A stretch of DNA of 64,000 nucleotides, taken from NCBI RefSeq assembly GCF_900129935.1, contig NZ_FQXJ01000019.1, positions 18,198-82,197 of the forward strand, in the 5' to 3' direction. The DNA comes from Desulfosporosinus lacus DSM 15449. Lineage in GTDB: Bacteria > Bacillota > Desulfitobacteriia > Desulfitobacteriales > Desulfitobacteriaceae. The notes beneath the pieces are model-generated. The model was not told where the DNA came from. It did not search any database and saw only the letters and a list, made by a program, of their open reading frames with translations. A program made the position numbers and the translations under genes. The first letter of the stretch is position 1. Each line of letters opens with the position of its first letter. Below are positions 25,510-35,165 of this stretch, piece by piece.

Positions 25510-26391
25510 ATGGGTCTGATTATTTACTTGAATGGTTCTTTTGTTTCTGAAGAAGACGCAAAAATATCCGTTTTTGATCACGGTTTTTTATATGGTGACG
25601 GTATTTTTGAAGGAATTCGCGCCTACCATGGTCGAGTGTTTAAATTAGAAGAACACTTAAAACGCCTCTATGAATCTGCGAAATCGATCAACTTAACCAT
25701 TGGTATTAATAAGAAAGAGATGCAAGAGGTCATTTTGGAAACGCTCCGCCAAAATGGTTTAAAAGATGCTTATATTCGCTTAGTGGTGTCACGAGGTAAA
25801 GGTGACCTCGGCCTAGATCCGCGAAAATGTTCAAAGGCTACTATCATTTGTATAGCTGCACAAATTAAGCTCTTTGAGCCAAGTATGTATGAGCAAGGTT
25901 TAGAAGTGAAAACTGTGGCCATCCGTAGGAACAATCCTGATTCCTTAAACCCTAGAATTAAATCTCTTAATTATCTTAACAATATACTTGCGAAAATCGA
26001 GAGCACTCAGGCTGGTGTCATAGAAGCTATTATGCTCACCCAAGATGGATATGTGGCAGAGGGGACGGCGGATAATATTTTTATCTATCGTAATGACGTC
26101 TTATTGACCCCTCCTCTTTCGGCAGGAATACTAGAGGGCATTACGCGAAATACTGTAATTCAGCTCGCTAAAGAACTTAAAATTGAAGTGAAGGAAGAGC
26201 TATTTACTCGTCATGATTTATATACCGCTGACGAGTGTTTTCTCACTGGTACGGCAGCTGAATTGATTCCGGTAATCAATGCAGATGGACGTGAGATCGG
26301 GGATGGTGTTCCCGGTCCAACGTTTAAGCAACTTCTGGAGGCATTTAGGGCGCATACTCATGTCAATGGTCCTGATATTTACAGCAGTTAG
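25510..26391 (+). CDS. ilvE: Branched-chain amino acid aminotransferase (class IV)
   Basis: 293 residues of the fold-type IV PLP aminotransferases: MGLIIYLNGSFVSEEDAKISVFDHGFLYGDGIFEGIRAY at the start, and the PLP lysine in NPRIKSLNYLNN near residue 158. It moves the amino group between glutamate and the keto acids of Ile, Leu and Val. A TTGGAGGG site precedes the ATG. It is the first gene of the operon and follows the riboswitch. Confidence 0.93.
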   Translation: MGLIIYLNGSFVSEEDAKISVFDHGFLYGDGIFEGIRAYHGRVFKLEEHLKRLYESAKSINLTIGINKKEMQEVILETLRQNGLKDAYIRLVVSRGKGDLGLDPRKCSKATIICIAAQIKLFEPSMYEQGLEVKTVAIRRNNPDSLNPRIKSLNYLNNILAKIESTQAGVIEAIMLTQDGYVAEGTADNIFIYRNDVLLTPPLSAGILEGITRNTVIQLAKELKIEVKEELFTRHDLYTADECFLTGTAAELIPVINADGREIGDGVPGPTFKQLLEAFRAHTHVNGPDIYSS

Positions 26392-26417
26392 AAGCAAACG
26401 TTTAGGGAGGGAAATGT

Positions 26418-28106
26418 ATGAGTGAAGAAAGAACTGGAATTAAAGGGGCCACCATCTTATTGAATGCTTTACAGCAAGAAGGTGTTGACGTCATTTTTGG
26501 TTATCCGGGCGGGGTGTTACTTCCATTATATGATGCACTTTTAGATAGTCCAATTCGACATGTATTAGGACGTCATGAACAAGGGGTCGTTTTTGCAGCT
26601 GATGGTTATTCAAGAGTTACCGGGAAAGTAGGGGTTTGTTTAGGCACCTCCGGACCGGGAGCTACGAATTTGGTGACAGGTATTGCTAATGCTTTTTTAG
26701 ACTCTATTCCATTAGTTGTTTTGACAGGACAGGTCTCTACGGGTTCCATCGGCTCAGATTCTTTTCAAGAGGTGGATATCATCGGGATCACCATGCCAAT
26801 TACCAAGCACTCATATTTGGTTAAGGATCCGCGGGATCTGCCTAGGATTGTTAAAGAGGCTTTTTATATAGCGCGGACCGGTCGCCCCGGGCCCGTTCTC
26901 ATCGACCTTCCGAAGGACGTTCTAGCTCAAGAAAATGTGGTTCCCTTTTCAAACGAGATGAAATTGAAGGGGTACAAAGTATTTGGACAAGCGAACAACG
27001 GTAAGATTGAAGAAGTGGCCAAGGTGCTTTCAGAATCTCGCAAGCCAGTGCTTTATGCAGGTGGTGGAGTTGTCACTGCCGGAGCCGAAGACGTCTTAAG
27101 ACTATTTGCAGATAAAACGGCAGTGCCGGTTGTCACAACCTTAATGGGAATTGGCAGCCTTCCGTTAGAACATCCTAATTCACTTGGTATGGTAGGAATG
27201 CACGGAACTGTGACTGCAAACTATGCTGTGGATGATTGTGACTTGCTTATTGCTGTGGGTGTGCGCTTTGACGACCGTGTAACAAGTGGCATGGGGCATC
27301 GTTTCGCGACTAAGGCTAAAGTTATTCATATCGACATCGATCCTGTAGAGATCAGCAAAGTAGTAAAAACAGAGATCCAAATTGTTGGGGATGCCCGCCA
27401 AGTCTTGGCAGAGATTCTGGAAGCTTTGCCGGGATTCGCAAATCCTGATGTGACAGACTGGTGGAATCAGTTGCGTGACTGGAGGAAAAAAAACACTATA
27501 CAGTATGACAAGGACAGACTCACCCCACCGATGGTCATGGAATGTTTGGGAGAAATTGCCGGAGGAGATACAATTGTCACTACAGATGTAGGACAGCATC
27601 AAATGTGGGCTGCTCAATATTATCCGACAGTTAATCCACGCAATTACGCGACCAGCAGCGGACTTGGTGTGATGGGTTATGGGTTGCCTGCCGCAATTGG
27701 AGCACAAATTGCTCGTCCGAAGGATAAGGTCGTATTGATAACCGGGGATGGATCTTTTCAGATGTCGATCCAAGAGTTAGGGACAATTGCTCAGAATAAA
27801 CTTCCTGTTAAAATTATCTTGCTAAACAATGGGGTTCTTGGGATGGTTCGACAAATGCAGAAAATGTTTTATAATGAGCGGTATAGTCAGATTGAACTGC
27901 AAGGTAACCCGGATTTTGTTAAAGTAGCAGAGGCCTATGGTATTCGTGGAATCAGTGTTAATTCCCCAGAGCAGGTACGCGGTGCCATTGAGGAGGCGTT
28001 TAAACATCCTGGCCCAGTTCTGGTAGACATTACAATATCAGAGCATGAAAATGTTTTACCCATGGTTCCACCTGGTAAAGACATTACTGAAATGATAGTG
28101 AGGTGA
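26418..28106 (+). CDS. ilvB: Acetolactate synthase, large subunit
   Basis: 562 residues with the three TPP-enzyme domains: catalytic Glu region GYPGGVLLPLYDAL near residue 27, FAD/TPP central domain with VRFDDRVTSG, and the TPP-binding motif GDGSFQMSIQELGTIAQNKLPVKIILLNN near 443. It makes acetolactate and acetohydroxybutyrate. AGGGAGG precedes the ATG. The small subunit gene starts 4 bp after the stop. Confidence 0.96.
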   Translation: MSEERTGIKGATILLNALQQEGVDVIFGYPGGVLLPLYDALLDSPIRHVLGRHEQGVVFAADGYSRVTGKVGVCLGTSGPGATNLVTGIANAFLDSIPLVVLTGQVSTGSIGSDSFQEVDIIGITMPITKHSYLVKDPRDLPRIVKEAFYIARTGRPGPVLIDLPKDVLAQENVVPFSNEMKLKGYKVFGQANNGKIEEVAKVLSESRKPVLYAGGGVVTAGAEDVLRLFADKTAVPVVTTLMGIGSLPLEHPNSLGMVGMHGTVTANYAVDDCDLLIAVGVRFDDRVTSGMGHRFATKAKVIHIDIDPVEISKVVKTEIQIVGDARQVLAEILEALPGFANPDVTDWWNQLRDWRKKNTIQYDKDRLTPPMVMECLGEIAGGDTIVTTDVGQHQMWAAQYYPTVNPRNYATSSGLGVMGYGLPAAIGAQIARPKDKVVLITGDGSFQMSIQELGTIAQNKLPVKIILLNNGVLGMVRQMQKMFYNERYSQIELQGNPDFVKVAEAYGIRGISVNSPEQVRGAIEEAFKHPGPVLVDITISEHENVLPMVPPGKDITEMIVR

Positions 28107-28110
28107 TAAT

Positions 28111-28590
28111 ATGTTGCATACACTTGCAGTCCTTGTGGAAAACAATCCTGGTGTATTGATCCGGGTGGCAGGATTGTTCACGCGTAGGGGCTATAACATC
28201 GATAGTCTCACGGTTTGTCAGACGGAAGATCCGGAGCTTTCGCGAATGACAATTGTCGTTAATGGGGATGATCAAATTATTGAGCAAGTAAGGAATCAAC
28301 TGAGTAAATTAGTGGTTGTTCATTCAGTTTCAGATTTGACTGGAGAAAGTGTCGTCGATCGAGAACTGGCTTTAATTCGCGTTCAGGTCAGCACGGAAAC
28401 ACGATCCGCGGTGCTTCAAACGGTTGATATTTTCCGAGGTCGGGTTGTGGATATGGGAAGGACAAATATTACCGTAGAGTTAACGGGTGATATCCCGAAA
28501 ATTGATGCGTTTGTCCATGCAATTCAACCTTATGGATTACTTGAGTTAGTTCGCACTGGCAAGGTTGCAATTTTGCGATCTGAAGCATAG
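28111..28590 (+). CDS. ilvN: Acetolactate synthase, regulatory small subunit
   Basis: 159 residues with an N-terminal ACT domain (LAVLVENNPGVLIRVAGLFTRRGYNIDSLTV) and the conserved C-terminal half with VQPYGLLELVRTGKVAILR-like ending. It activates the large subunit and gives valine feedback. The 4-bp gap from ilvB indicates coupled translation. Confidence 0.95.
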   Translation: MLHTLAVLVENNPGVLIRVAGLFTRRGYNIDSLTVCQTEDPELSRMTIVVNGDDQIIEQVRNQLSKLVVVHSVSDLTGESVVDRELALIRVQVSTETRSAVLQTVDIFRGRVVDMGRTNITVELTGDIPKIDAFVHAIQPYGLLELVRTGKVAILRSEA

Positions 28591-28667
28591 AGAAAGATTT
28601 CCATTGTGTAGTATAATATACATGGTTTATTTTTAGAAAAGGTTAAAGTTGAAAGGAAGTTATAAAA

Positions 28668-29666
28668 ATGGCAAAAATGTATTACGAAGTAGATGCTAAT
28701 CTGGAGTTATTAAAAGGCAAAGTAATCGCAGTTATGGGTTATGGCAGCCAAGGACATGCACAAGCTCAAAACCTTAAAGATTCAGGACTTAACGTTGTAA
28801 TCGGACTTCGTCCAGGTAGTGCTCGTACAGAACGTGCACAAGCAGCAGGCTTTGAAGTTATGACAGTTGAAGAGGCAGCCAAGCGAGCTGATGTTATTCA
28901 AATTCTGCTTCCAGATGAAACCCAAAGTAAAGTTTATAATGAAGAGATTAAAAAGCATCTTACGTCAGGAAAGGCTTTAGTCTTTTCTCACGGATTCAAT
29001 ATTCACTTTGGACAAATTGTCCCTCCAAGCGATGTCGATGTCTTTATGGTGGCACCAAAAAGCCCAGGCCATTTAGTGCGCCGAACCTATACTGAAGGTG
29101 CTGGAGTGCCGGCCTTGATCGCCGTTCATCAGGATGCCTCTGGGAAAGCCAAAGAATTAGCCTTGGCCTATGCTAAGGGAATTGGCTCCACCAAAGCGGG
29201 AGTTCTGGAAACGACCTTTGGAGAAGAAACAGAAACTGACCTTTTTGGTGAGCAGGCAGTCCTTTGTGGAGGAGCATCTGAACTGGTTAAAGCAGGTTTT
29301 GACACATTGGTCGAGGCAGGATATCAGCCGGAAATTGCTTACTTTGAATGCTTACACGAGCTAAAACTCATAGTTGACCTAATGTATGAAGGTGGCATGA
29401 GTTGGATGAGATATTCAGTGTCAGATACTGCTCAATATGGAGATATGACTGTCGGTAAGAGAATTGTTAACCAAGAAACCCGTAAAGAGATGAAACGCGT
29501 GCTTGAAGAAATTCAAGACGGTCGTTTTGCAAAAGCTTGGTTACTTGAAAACCAAGCAAATCGTCCGGCCTTTAATGCTATGACTCGTAACGAAGCAAAT
29601 CATCAGATTGAAAAGGTTGGAGAACAACTCAGAGGGATGATGAGTTGGTTGAAAAAGCACGAATAG
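28668..29666 (+). CDS. ilvC: Ketol-acid reductoisomerase
   Basis: 332 residues, class I length. N-terminal NADP domain [17 protein letters not shown] (near residue 25) and the knotted C-terminal domain with metal-binding acids in [19 protein letters not shown] (near 185) and [17 protein letters not shown]. It performs the isomerisation and reduction step of Val/Ile synthesis. AAAGGAAG precedes the ATG. Confidence 0.96.
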   Translation: MAKMYYEVDANLELLKGKVIAVMGYGSQGHAQAQNLKDSGLNVVIGLRPGSARTERAQAAGFEVMTVEEAAKRADVIQILLPDETQSKVYNEEIKKHLTSGKALVFSHGFNIHFGQIVPPSDVDVFMVAPKSPGHLVRRTYTEGAGVPALIAVHQDASGKAKELALAYAKGIGSTKAGVLETTFGEETETDLFGEQAVLCGGASELVKAGFDTLVEAGYQPEIAYFECLHELKLIVDLMYEGGMSWMRYSVSDTAQYGDMTVGKRIVNQETRKEMKRVLEEIQDGRFAKAWLLENQANRPAFNAMTRNEANHQIEKVGEQLRGMMSWLKKHE

Positions 29667-29715
29667 AGTACGCTTTTTAAAGTAAAGTTATATATCTGGG
29701 AAGGAAGTTAAAGGG

Positions 29716-31239
29716 ATGCGCCGGATCGAGATCTTTGATACTACGCTTAGAGATGGTGAACAATCTCCAGGAGTAGCACTTAACGCAGATGAAAAATTGC
29801 AAATCGCACATCAATTAAGTAAGCTAGGGGTTAATGTTCTCGAAGCAGGATTTCCTATTGCCTCCCCTGGAGATTTTGAGGGAGTGCGCAGGATTGCTCA
29901 AGAAGTAAGAAACGTAAGTGTGGCTGCCCTTGCGCGGGCCAATGCCAAAGATATTGAACGTGCCTGGGAAGCAATTTCCGGTGCAGAGTCTCCGCGCATT
30001 CATACCTTTATTGCCACTTCACCGATTCATATGCTTTATAAATTACAAAAATCCCCCGACGATGTGCTTGAACAAGCCATTCAGGCAGTTCGATTGGCAA
30101 AATCCAAAGTAAGTGACATTGAGTTTAGTGCCGAAGATGCGTCCCGCAGTGATGTGGATTTTCTAGCTAAAGTTTTCTCTGGGGTTATTCAAGCAGGAGC
30201 AACGGTCCTTAACATTCCGGATACTGTGGGGTATGCTACACCCGAAGAGTATGCTGCATTTTTGCAATCGATCATGGAGCGTACAGTTGGGATTGAGAAG
30301 GTCAAAGTCAGTGTCCACTGCCACAATGATTTGGGCCTGGCGGTGGCGAACTCCCTGGCCGCTGTTGGGGTAGGTGTGCATCAGTTAGAGTGTACGGTTA
30401 ATGGGATCGGGGAAAGGGCAGGGAATGCGGCTTTAGAAGAACTTGTCATGGCTTTGCACACCCGCAAGGACCAGTTTAATGTTGAAACTAGTATTGTGAC
30501 AGCGGAAATTGCCAGAACCAGTCAATTGGTAAGCCGTTTAACAGGCATGATGATTCAACATAACAAGGCGATTGTGGGTAAGAACGCTTTTGCTCACGAA
30601 TCGGGTATTCACCAAGATGGAATGCTTAAAGAACGTTCCACTTACGAAATCATGTCACCAAGTGTGATAGGGATTGATGTTGAATCTATCGTTTTAGGAA
30701 AACACTCAGGGCGACATGCGGTTCAGCAACGGCTGACAGATCTTGGGCTGAATTTGGAAGAGGGCCGATTTGAAGAGCTGTTTTCTCGGTTTAAACTATT
30801 GGCAGATCGCAAGAAAGAAGTAACAACATCAGATTTGTTCTCCCTGGCAGACGAGCAAAAAGAGAAAACGGATCTGATAAACTTAGATTATTTGCAGGTC
30901 TCAAGCGGGACCCATCTGGTTCCTACGGCTACTGTCGGGCTCATGTTTCAGGGGCAACGGTTAGCAGATGCGGCGTGTGGGGATGGACCAGTTGATGCGG
31001 CATTTAAAGCCATTGATAAAGTTCTGGGAACCCAAGGTAAATTGATTCACTATTCCTTGCAAGCTCTCGATGGTGGAGAAGATGCCCAAGGAGAAGTAAC
31101 GGTTAGTGTGAAATTTGGTGAGAATTTAGTTGCTGGGCGTGGAGTAAGTACAGATATAATTGAAGCAAGTGTACGAGGTTATCTCCAGGCTGTAAACCGT
31201 GCCTTCTCACGAGGGTGGATTGAAATACTAGAGAAATAA
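29716..31239 (+). CDS. leuA: 2-isopropylmalate synthase
   Basis: 507 residues: TIM-barrel catalytic domain starting [20 protein letters not shown] with metal ligands in [14 protein letters not shown] near residue 200, and a C-terminal leucine-sensing regulatory domain to the end. It makes the first dedicated step of leucine synthesis. GGGAAGGAAG precedes the ATG. The gene ends normally, but directly after its stop the sequence enters leuD in mid-gene (see next entry). Confidence 0.95.
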   Translation: MRRIEIFDTTLRDGEQSPGVALNADEKLQIAHQLSKLGVNVLEAGFPIASPGDFEGVRRIAQEVRNVSVAALARANAKDIERAWEAISGAESPRIHTFIATSPIHMLYKLQKSPDDVLEQAIQAVRLAKSKVSDIEFSAEDASRSDVDFLAKVFSGVIQAGATVLNIPDTVGYATPEEYAAFLQSIMERTVGIEKVKVSVHCHNDLGLAVANSLAAVGVGVHQLECTVNGIGERAGNAALEELVMALHTRKDQFNVETSIVTAEIARTSQLVSRLTGMMIQHNKAIVGKNAFAHESGIHQDGMLKERSTYEIMSPSVIGIDVESIVLGKHSGRHAVQQRLTDLGLNLEEGRFEELFSRFKLLADRKKEVTTSDLFSLADEQKEKTDLINLDYLQVSSGTHLVPTATVGLMFQGQRLADAACGDGPVDAAFKAIDKVLGTQGKLIHYSLQALDGGEDAQGEVTVSVKFGENLVAGRGVSTDIIEASVRGYLQAVNRAFSRGWIEILEK

Positions 31240-31657
31240 ATCCACTCCTGAGCATTTGGCAGCACATTGTATGGAAGATGCAGGAACACAGTTTGCTCAG
31301 GAAGTTAAGTCTGGAGACCTTATGGTCGGCGGCAAAAACTTCGGATGCGGTTACTCGCGCGAACATGCTCCGATCGCCATTAAAGCTTGTGGTATTAAAG
31401 TAATAATTGCCGAGTCGTTTGCGCGGATTTTCTATCGCAATGCGCTTAATATTGGATTGCCAATTATGGAATGCCCTGAAGCGGTAGCCGGAATTTCTCC
31501 GGGAGATGAGATAGAAGTAAATCTTGCGACAGGTATTATCGAGAATAGGACAACAAATAGCCAGTTCCGAGCTCGCTCCTTTCCTCCTTTTATGCAGGAA
31601 TTGATACGTGCTGGTGGTCTTATTCCTTATATTGAAGGGAGAAGAAAAAATGCCTAA
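31232..31657 (+). pseudogene. leuD: 3-isopropylmalate dehydratase small subunit, 5'-truncated; leuC absent
   Basis: The frame is open from just after an in-frame TAG at 31229 and reads [17 protein letters not shown], then the LeuD core GGKNFGCGYSREHAPIAIKACG and [18 protein letters not shown]. Full LeuD begins ~25 residues earlier with the strand and loop around DNIDTDVIIPARYL; this is missing, as are a start codon with a ribosome site and the whole leuC gene expected here. The leuA stop lies within the first codons. A ~1.3-kb deletion joining leuA to inner leuD explains this. A TTG at 31256 could start a shorter product, but activity is doubtful. Confidence 0.8.
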
Positions 31658-32711
31658 TGTACTAGTTCTTCCAGGAGATGGTATTGGGGTAGAGATTACT
31701 CCGGAAGCCGTTAAGGTGTTAGAAGCGGTCTTGAAAGGTAATTCTACCAGTCTAAATTTTGAGTATGGCTTGATAGGTGGAGCCGCGATTGATGAAGTGG
31801 GCAAGGCTTTGCCAGATGCAACATTAGCGGCGGCTCAAGCAGCCGATGCGGTTTTAATGGGTTCCGTAGGAGGCCCTAAGTGGGATACCCTTCCTGCTCC
31901 GCAACGTCCAGAGTTAGGAGGACTGCTCCCGATTAGAAAGGCCTTGGGGCTGTTTGCCAATATTCGTCCTATAAAAATGCTACCCATGTTAGTTGATGCC
32001 TCGACTCTTCGCAGCGAAGTAGTTAAGAACGTTGATCTGGTTGTTCTTCGTGAATTGACTGGCGGACTTTACTTCGGCGAGAAAGGGAGAGGAACAAACC
32101 CAAGAAGTGCATTTGATACGTTGATTTATACAGAAGAAGAAATCAAACGCATTGTAGAACTAGGTTTTCAAACGGCAGTTAAGCGACGTAAGAAACTTTG
32201 CTCAGTAGACAAAGCAAATGTATTAGAATCTTCTCGTTTTTGGAGAGAGATAACCCTTGAAGTTGCAAAAAATTATCCAGAGGTCGAATTGACTCATATG
32301 TATGTGGATAATGCAGCTATGCAATTAGTTCGTTTACCGGAGCAATTTGATGTTATCGTTACGGAAAATATGTTCGGAGATATCCTTACAGATTTGGCGT
32401 CTATGCTAATGGGGTCGATCGGAATGATCTCCTCGGCAAGCTTAAACGGGAGTAAAGGACTCTACGAACCAGCTCATGGCTCGGCACCGGATATTGCTGG
32501 TAAGAATATTGCCAATCCCTTAGCTACAATTCTCTCGGGAGCATTGATGTTACGCTATTCGTTTGGATTAGAGGATGAAGCTCAGAAAATCGAGAGAGCG
32601 GTTGAACGCGTTTTGCAAGAGGGGTACAGAACTCCTGATTTAGCAAAACCAGGGGATAAAGTACTAGGAACTCGAGAAATGGGCAATGCTGTGGTTGAGG
32701 CGCTGAAGTAG
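31650..32711 (+). CDS. leuB: 3-isopropylmalate dehydrogenase
   Basis: The ATG at 31650 follows AAGGGAGAAG and overlaps the leuD stop by 8 bp. The 353-residue product starts [21 protein letters not shown] and carries substrate arginines ([16 protein letters not shown]), the metal-binding [16 protein letters not shown] near 240 and the NAD site [18 protein letters not shown] near 280. It oxidises 3-isopropylmalate. It is the last gene of the operon. Confidence 0.95.
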   Translation: MPNVLVLPGDGIGVEITPEAVKVLEAVLKGNSTSLNFEYGLIGGAAIDEVGKALPDATLAAAQAADAVLMGSVGGPKWDTLPAPQRPELGGLLPIRKALGLFANIRPIKMLPMLVDASTLRSEVVKNVDLVVLRELTGGLYFGEKGRGTNPRSAFDTLIYTEEEIKRIVELGFQTAVKRRKKLCSVDKANVLESSRFWREITLEVAKNYPEVELTHMYVDNAAMQLVRLPEQFDVIVTENMFGDILTDLASMLMGSIGMISSASLNGSKGLYEPAHGSAPDIAGKNIANPLATILSGALMLRYSFGLEDEAQKIERAVERVLQEGYRTPDLAKPGDKVLGTREMGNAVVEALK

Positions 32712-32749
32712 GTCGTGTTTGCTTCGGTTTGCATAAGCTAATATTTTTA

Positions 32750-32755
32750 TTGACA
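32750..32755 (+). promoter_or_regulatory. -35-like TTGACA upstream of the proline T-box
   Basis: A perfect TTGACA at 32750 lies ~65 bp ahead of the T-box stem I. No good -10 box is found at 17 bp; TATAGT at 32785 is too far. The promoter is therefore only partly supported. Confidence 0.3.
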
Positions 32756-32811
32756 CTTGAAATATTTGGATGGATGAGATAGAGTATAGTTAACTAGATA
32801 TTGAATAAAGC

Positions 32812-33052
32812 ATGGGATCGACCCAGTATGGTAGACGGTGGTGTTCAGAGAGAAAAGCAATTGCTGAGAGTTTTTCCGCCTTCGATATCAGAACCCCAGT
32901 CGTGATGCTCTGATGAAGAATCGGACGGTTTTTCCACCGTTATGCGGAATGTTGTTGGATCAATCTGGCACTATAGAGTTGGCATTGGCAATAAAGGTGG
33001 TACCGCGGAAGGCTTCTTTCGTCCTTGATGAGGATGAAAGGGGCCTTTTTTT
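32812..33052 (+). promoter_or_regulatory. T-box leader with proline specifier ahead of proC
   Basis: The canonical T-box AGGTGGTACCGCG lies at 32995-33007. It is followed by a strong terminator (AAGGCTTCTTTCGTCC pairing with GGATGAAAGGGGCCTT, 33009-33047) and a T-run. Stem I shows AGTA at 32825, GCTGAGAG near 32863, and GAACCCCA at 32891, so the specifier is CCC whichever register is used. Uncharged tRNA-Pro would stabilise the antiterminator and turn on proC-proB-proA. Confidence 0.9.
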
Positions 33053-33188
33053 AGGTCTTTTGGGTCTGTGAAAGTCAGGGGAAATTGCCCGTTCACATAT
33101 GTTGGGTTTACTGGATCGGCAGGATTGGTATGCTATTAAAGGTTGGCCAAGGTTGATAAGATTAAAGGGTTATGAAAGGGTGTAAAGA

Positions 33189-33998
33189 ATGACTCAGTCT
33201 ATTGGGTTTATTGGTGGGGGAAATATTGCGGAGGCTATGATAAGTGGTCTTAAGCAGTCAAATAGTTCACTTGAGATTCGAGTGACGAATCTTTCCAATC
33301 GCGGACGGCTCCAAGGCTTGGTTGATAGATATAATGTTATTGCAGCTCCATTATTGGAGCTCGTGGAAGATTCTCGCGTCTTGATCATTGCGGTGAAGCC
33401 GAAGGATGTTCAAGCTGTCCTTAAAGATTTAAAGGATTTTCCATTGAAGGATAAACTGGTTATTAGTGTGGCAGCGGGTGTCCCATTGAAGGTCTTTTAT
33501 AAATACTTGCCGGGGGTTGCTGTGGTACGGGCAATGCCGAATACTTCAACGGCAGTGCTTCATTCCATGACTGGATTGGTACGCGGTGATAATGTTACAG
33601 AAGAACAGGCCGAAATAGGGGAGAAGATCTTTTCGGCTACAGGGCGGATCATGTGGGTTCCAGAAAAAAACATCAATGCATTAACAGCAATTAGTGGAAG
33701 CGGACCAGCATATTTTTATCTATTCGCCGAGAGCTTAATAAAAGCAGGAGTAGAATTAGGGCTTAGCGAAGAAGAGGCTGAGATATTGGTTCTTGAAACC
33801 TTGATTGGTTCGGGGAAGATGATCGCAGAAAGCGATAAATCGCCGGGAAAACTGCGTGAAGAAGTGACTTCGCCTAATGGCACGACGTATGCGGCTTTAA
33901 ATGTATTTACGGATGAGAAATTGGCTGAAACCGTGCTGAATGCGGCAAAGGCTTGTGCACGGCGCGCGGAAGATTTGGAAGGAGAGTATTCAGAGTGA
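33189..33998 (+). CDS. proC: Pyrroline-5-carboxylate reductase
   Basis: 269 residues with the NADP fold IGFIGGGNIAEAMISGL at the start, VVRAMPNTSTAVLHSMTGL near residue 113, and the C-terminal helix motif ISGSGPAYFYLFAESL...VTSPNGTTYAAL. It makes proline in the last step. AAAGGGTG precedes the ATG. Its stop overlaps the proB start (GTGA). Confidence 0.95.
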   Translation: MTQSIGFIGGGNIAEAMISGLKQSNSSLEIRVTNLSNRGRLQGLVDRYNVIAAPLLELVEDSRVLIIAVKPKDVQAVLKDLKDFPLKDKLVISVAAGVPLKVFYKYLPGVAVVRAMPNTSTAVLHSMTGLVRGDNVTEEQAEIGEKIFSATGRIMWVPEKNINALTAISGSGPAYFYLFAESLIKAGVELGLSEEEAEILVLETLIGSGKMIAESDKSPGKLREEVTSPNGTTYAALNVFTDEKLAETVLNAAKACARRAEDLEGEYSE

Positions 33999-35113
33999 CA
34001 TTAAGTGAGGTTCGTAGGGTTGTCTTGAAAATTGGGAGCAGCAGTTTGAACCATCCTCATGGTGGTTTAGATGAACAAGCCATAACTGAGATCGTCTCAG
34101 TAGTCGCCGCCCTAAAGGAAAATGGGGTGGAGTGCATTATTGTTTCTTCGGGTGCGGTGGCGGCAGGAATGGGTCAACTGAAGCTCCAAGCTCGGCCCCG
34201 GGATTTAGCAGGTAAACAAGCCGTTGCTGCTGTGGGTCAAGGGGTACTAATAGAGATGTATACTCGAAATCTCGAACGGCATGGTATTGTAGGGGCTCAA
34301 GTTTTATTATCTCGTATAGATTTGGCACAATCATCACACTATAGGAACGCTCAAAATACTCTGGAGAAATTACTGCGTTTACAAGTCGTGCCTATTATTA
34401 ATGAAAACGACACAGTTGCAGTGGATGAGCTCTGTTTTGGAGATAATGATACTCTGTCAGCCTTAGTGGCAGGGCTTGTCGGTGCAGACTTGTTGGTTAT
34501 TTTAACAGATGTGGATGGCTTGTATACCGCCAATCCCAAAAAGGATGAGTCAGCACAGCTTATTAAAGAAGTAACAGAGGTCTCTGCAGTTGAAAGCATG
34601 GCGAGCGGGGCAGGAAGCTTACTAGGGACTGGAGGGATGGTCACTAAACTTAGGGCAGCCAAAATAGCTACTCGTTTTGGAATTGGGATGCTGCTTTTGA
34701 ATTTTACGCGACTTCGAGAACTCACCTTCTTGACCAAGGGTCAAGGACCAGAGGGAACATATTTTCAGCCTTTAAAGCATCGTCTTGCAGGTCGGAAACG
34801 CTGGATTGCTTATGCAGGGTTAACTGAAGGCAGTATCCAAGTCGATGATGGCGCAGCCAAGGCCCTTGTGAAAGAAGGCAAAAGTCTGCTGGCGAAAGGA
34901 ATTATAGTTGCTGAGGGGACTTGGGAACGTAAAGAAATCGTTCGGATAGTCAATACGCAGGGAGAGGAGATTGCCAGAGGAGTGGTAGAGTTGAGTAATG
35001 ATGAAGTTCAGACGGTAAAAGGACTTCATTCTGAGAAAATTCATCAACTTATTGCAGATTTTGACGGTGAAGAAGTAGTTCACCGTGACAACATGACACT
35101 TATGGTGGATTAA
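33995..35113 (+). CDS. proB: Glutamate 5-kinase with PUA domain
   Basis: GTG at 33995 overlaps the proC stop and follows GGAAGGAG. The 372-residue product has the amino-acid kinase domain (VVLKIGSSSLN at the start, IIVSSGAVAAGMG near 45, INENDTVAVDELCFGDNDTLSALVA near 140) and a C-terminal PUA domain from about 275. It phosphorylates glutamate and is the feedback-inhibited step of proline synthesis. Confidence 0.95.
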   Translation: MTLSEVRRVVLKIGSSSLNHPHGGLDEQAITEIVSVVAALKENGVECIIVSSGAVAAGMGQLKLQARPRDLAGKQAVAAVGQGVLIEMYTRNLERHGIVGAQVLLSRIDLAQSSHYRNAQNTLEKLLRLQVVPIINENDTVAVDELCFGDNDTLSALVAGLVGADLLVILTDVDGLYTANPKKDESAQLIKEVTEVSAVESMASGAGSLLGTGGMVTKLRAAKIATRFGIGMLLLNFTRLRELTFLTKGQGPEGTYFQPLKHRLAGRKRWIAYAGLTEGSIQVDDGAAKALVKEGKSLLAKGIIVAEGTWERKEIVRIVNTQGEEIARGVVELSNDEVQTVKGLHSEKIHQLIADFDGEEVVHRDNMTLMVD

Positions 35114-35165
35114 TTACTCAAATAATTGATAAGAAGGTTAAGTTTATGGTAGGAGGTCACTGCTT

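Noticed and set aside
27180..27773. Minus-strand ORF of 197 residues inside ilvB
   Set aside because: Antisense shadow of a well conserved gene, with no start signal.
31103..31804. Minus-strand ORF of 233 residues across leuA-leuD-leuB
   Set aside because: Antisense shadow; all three plus-strand frames show clear family conservation.
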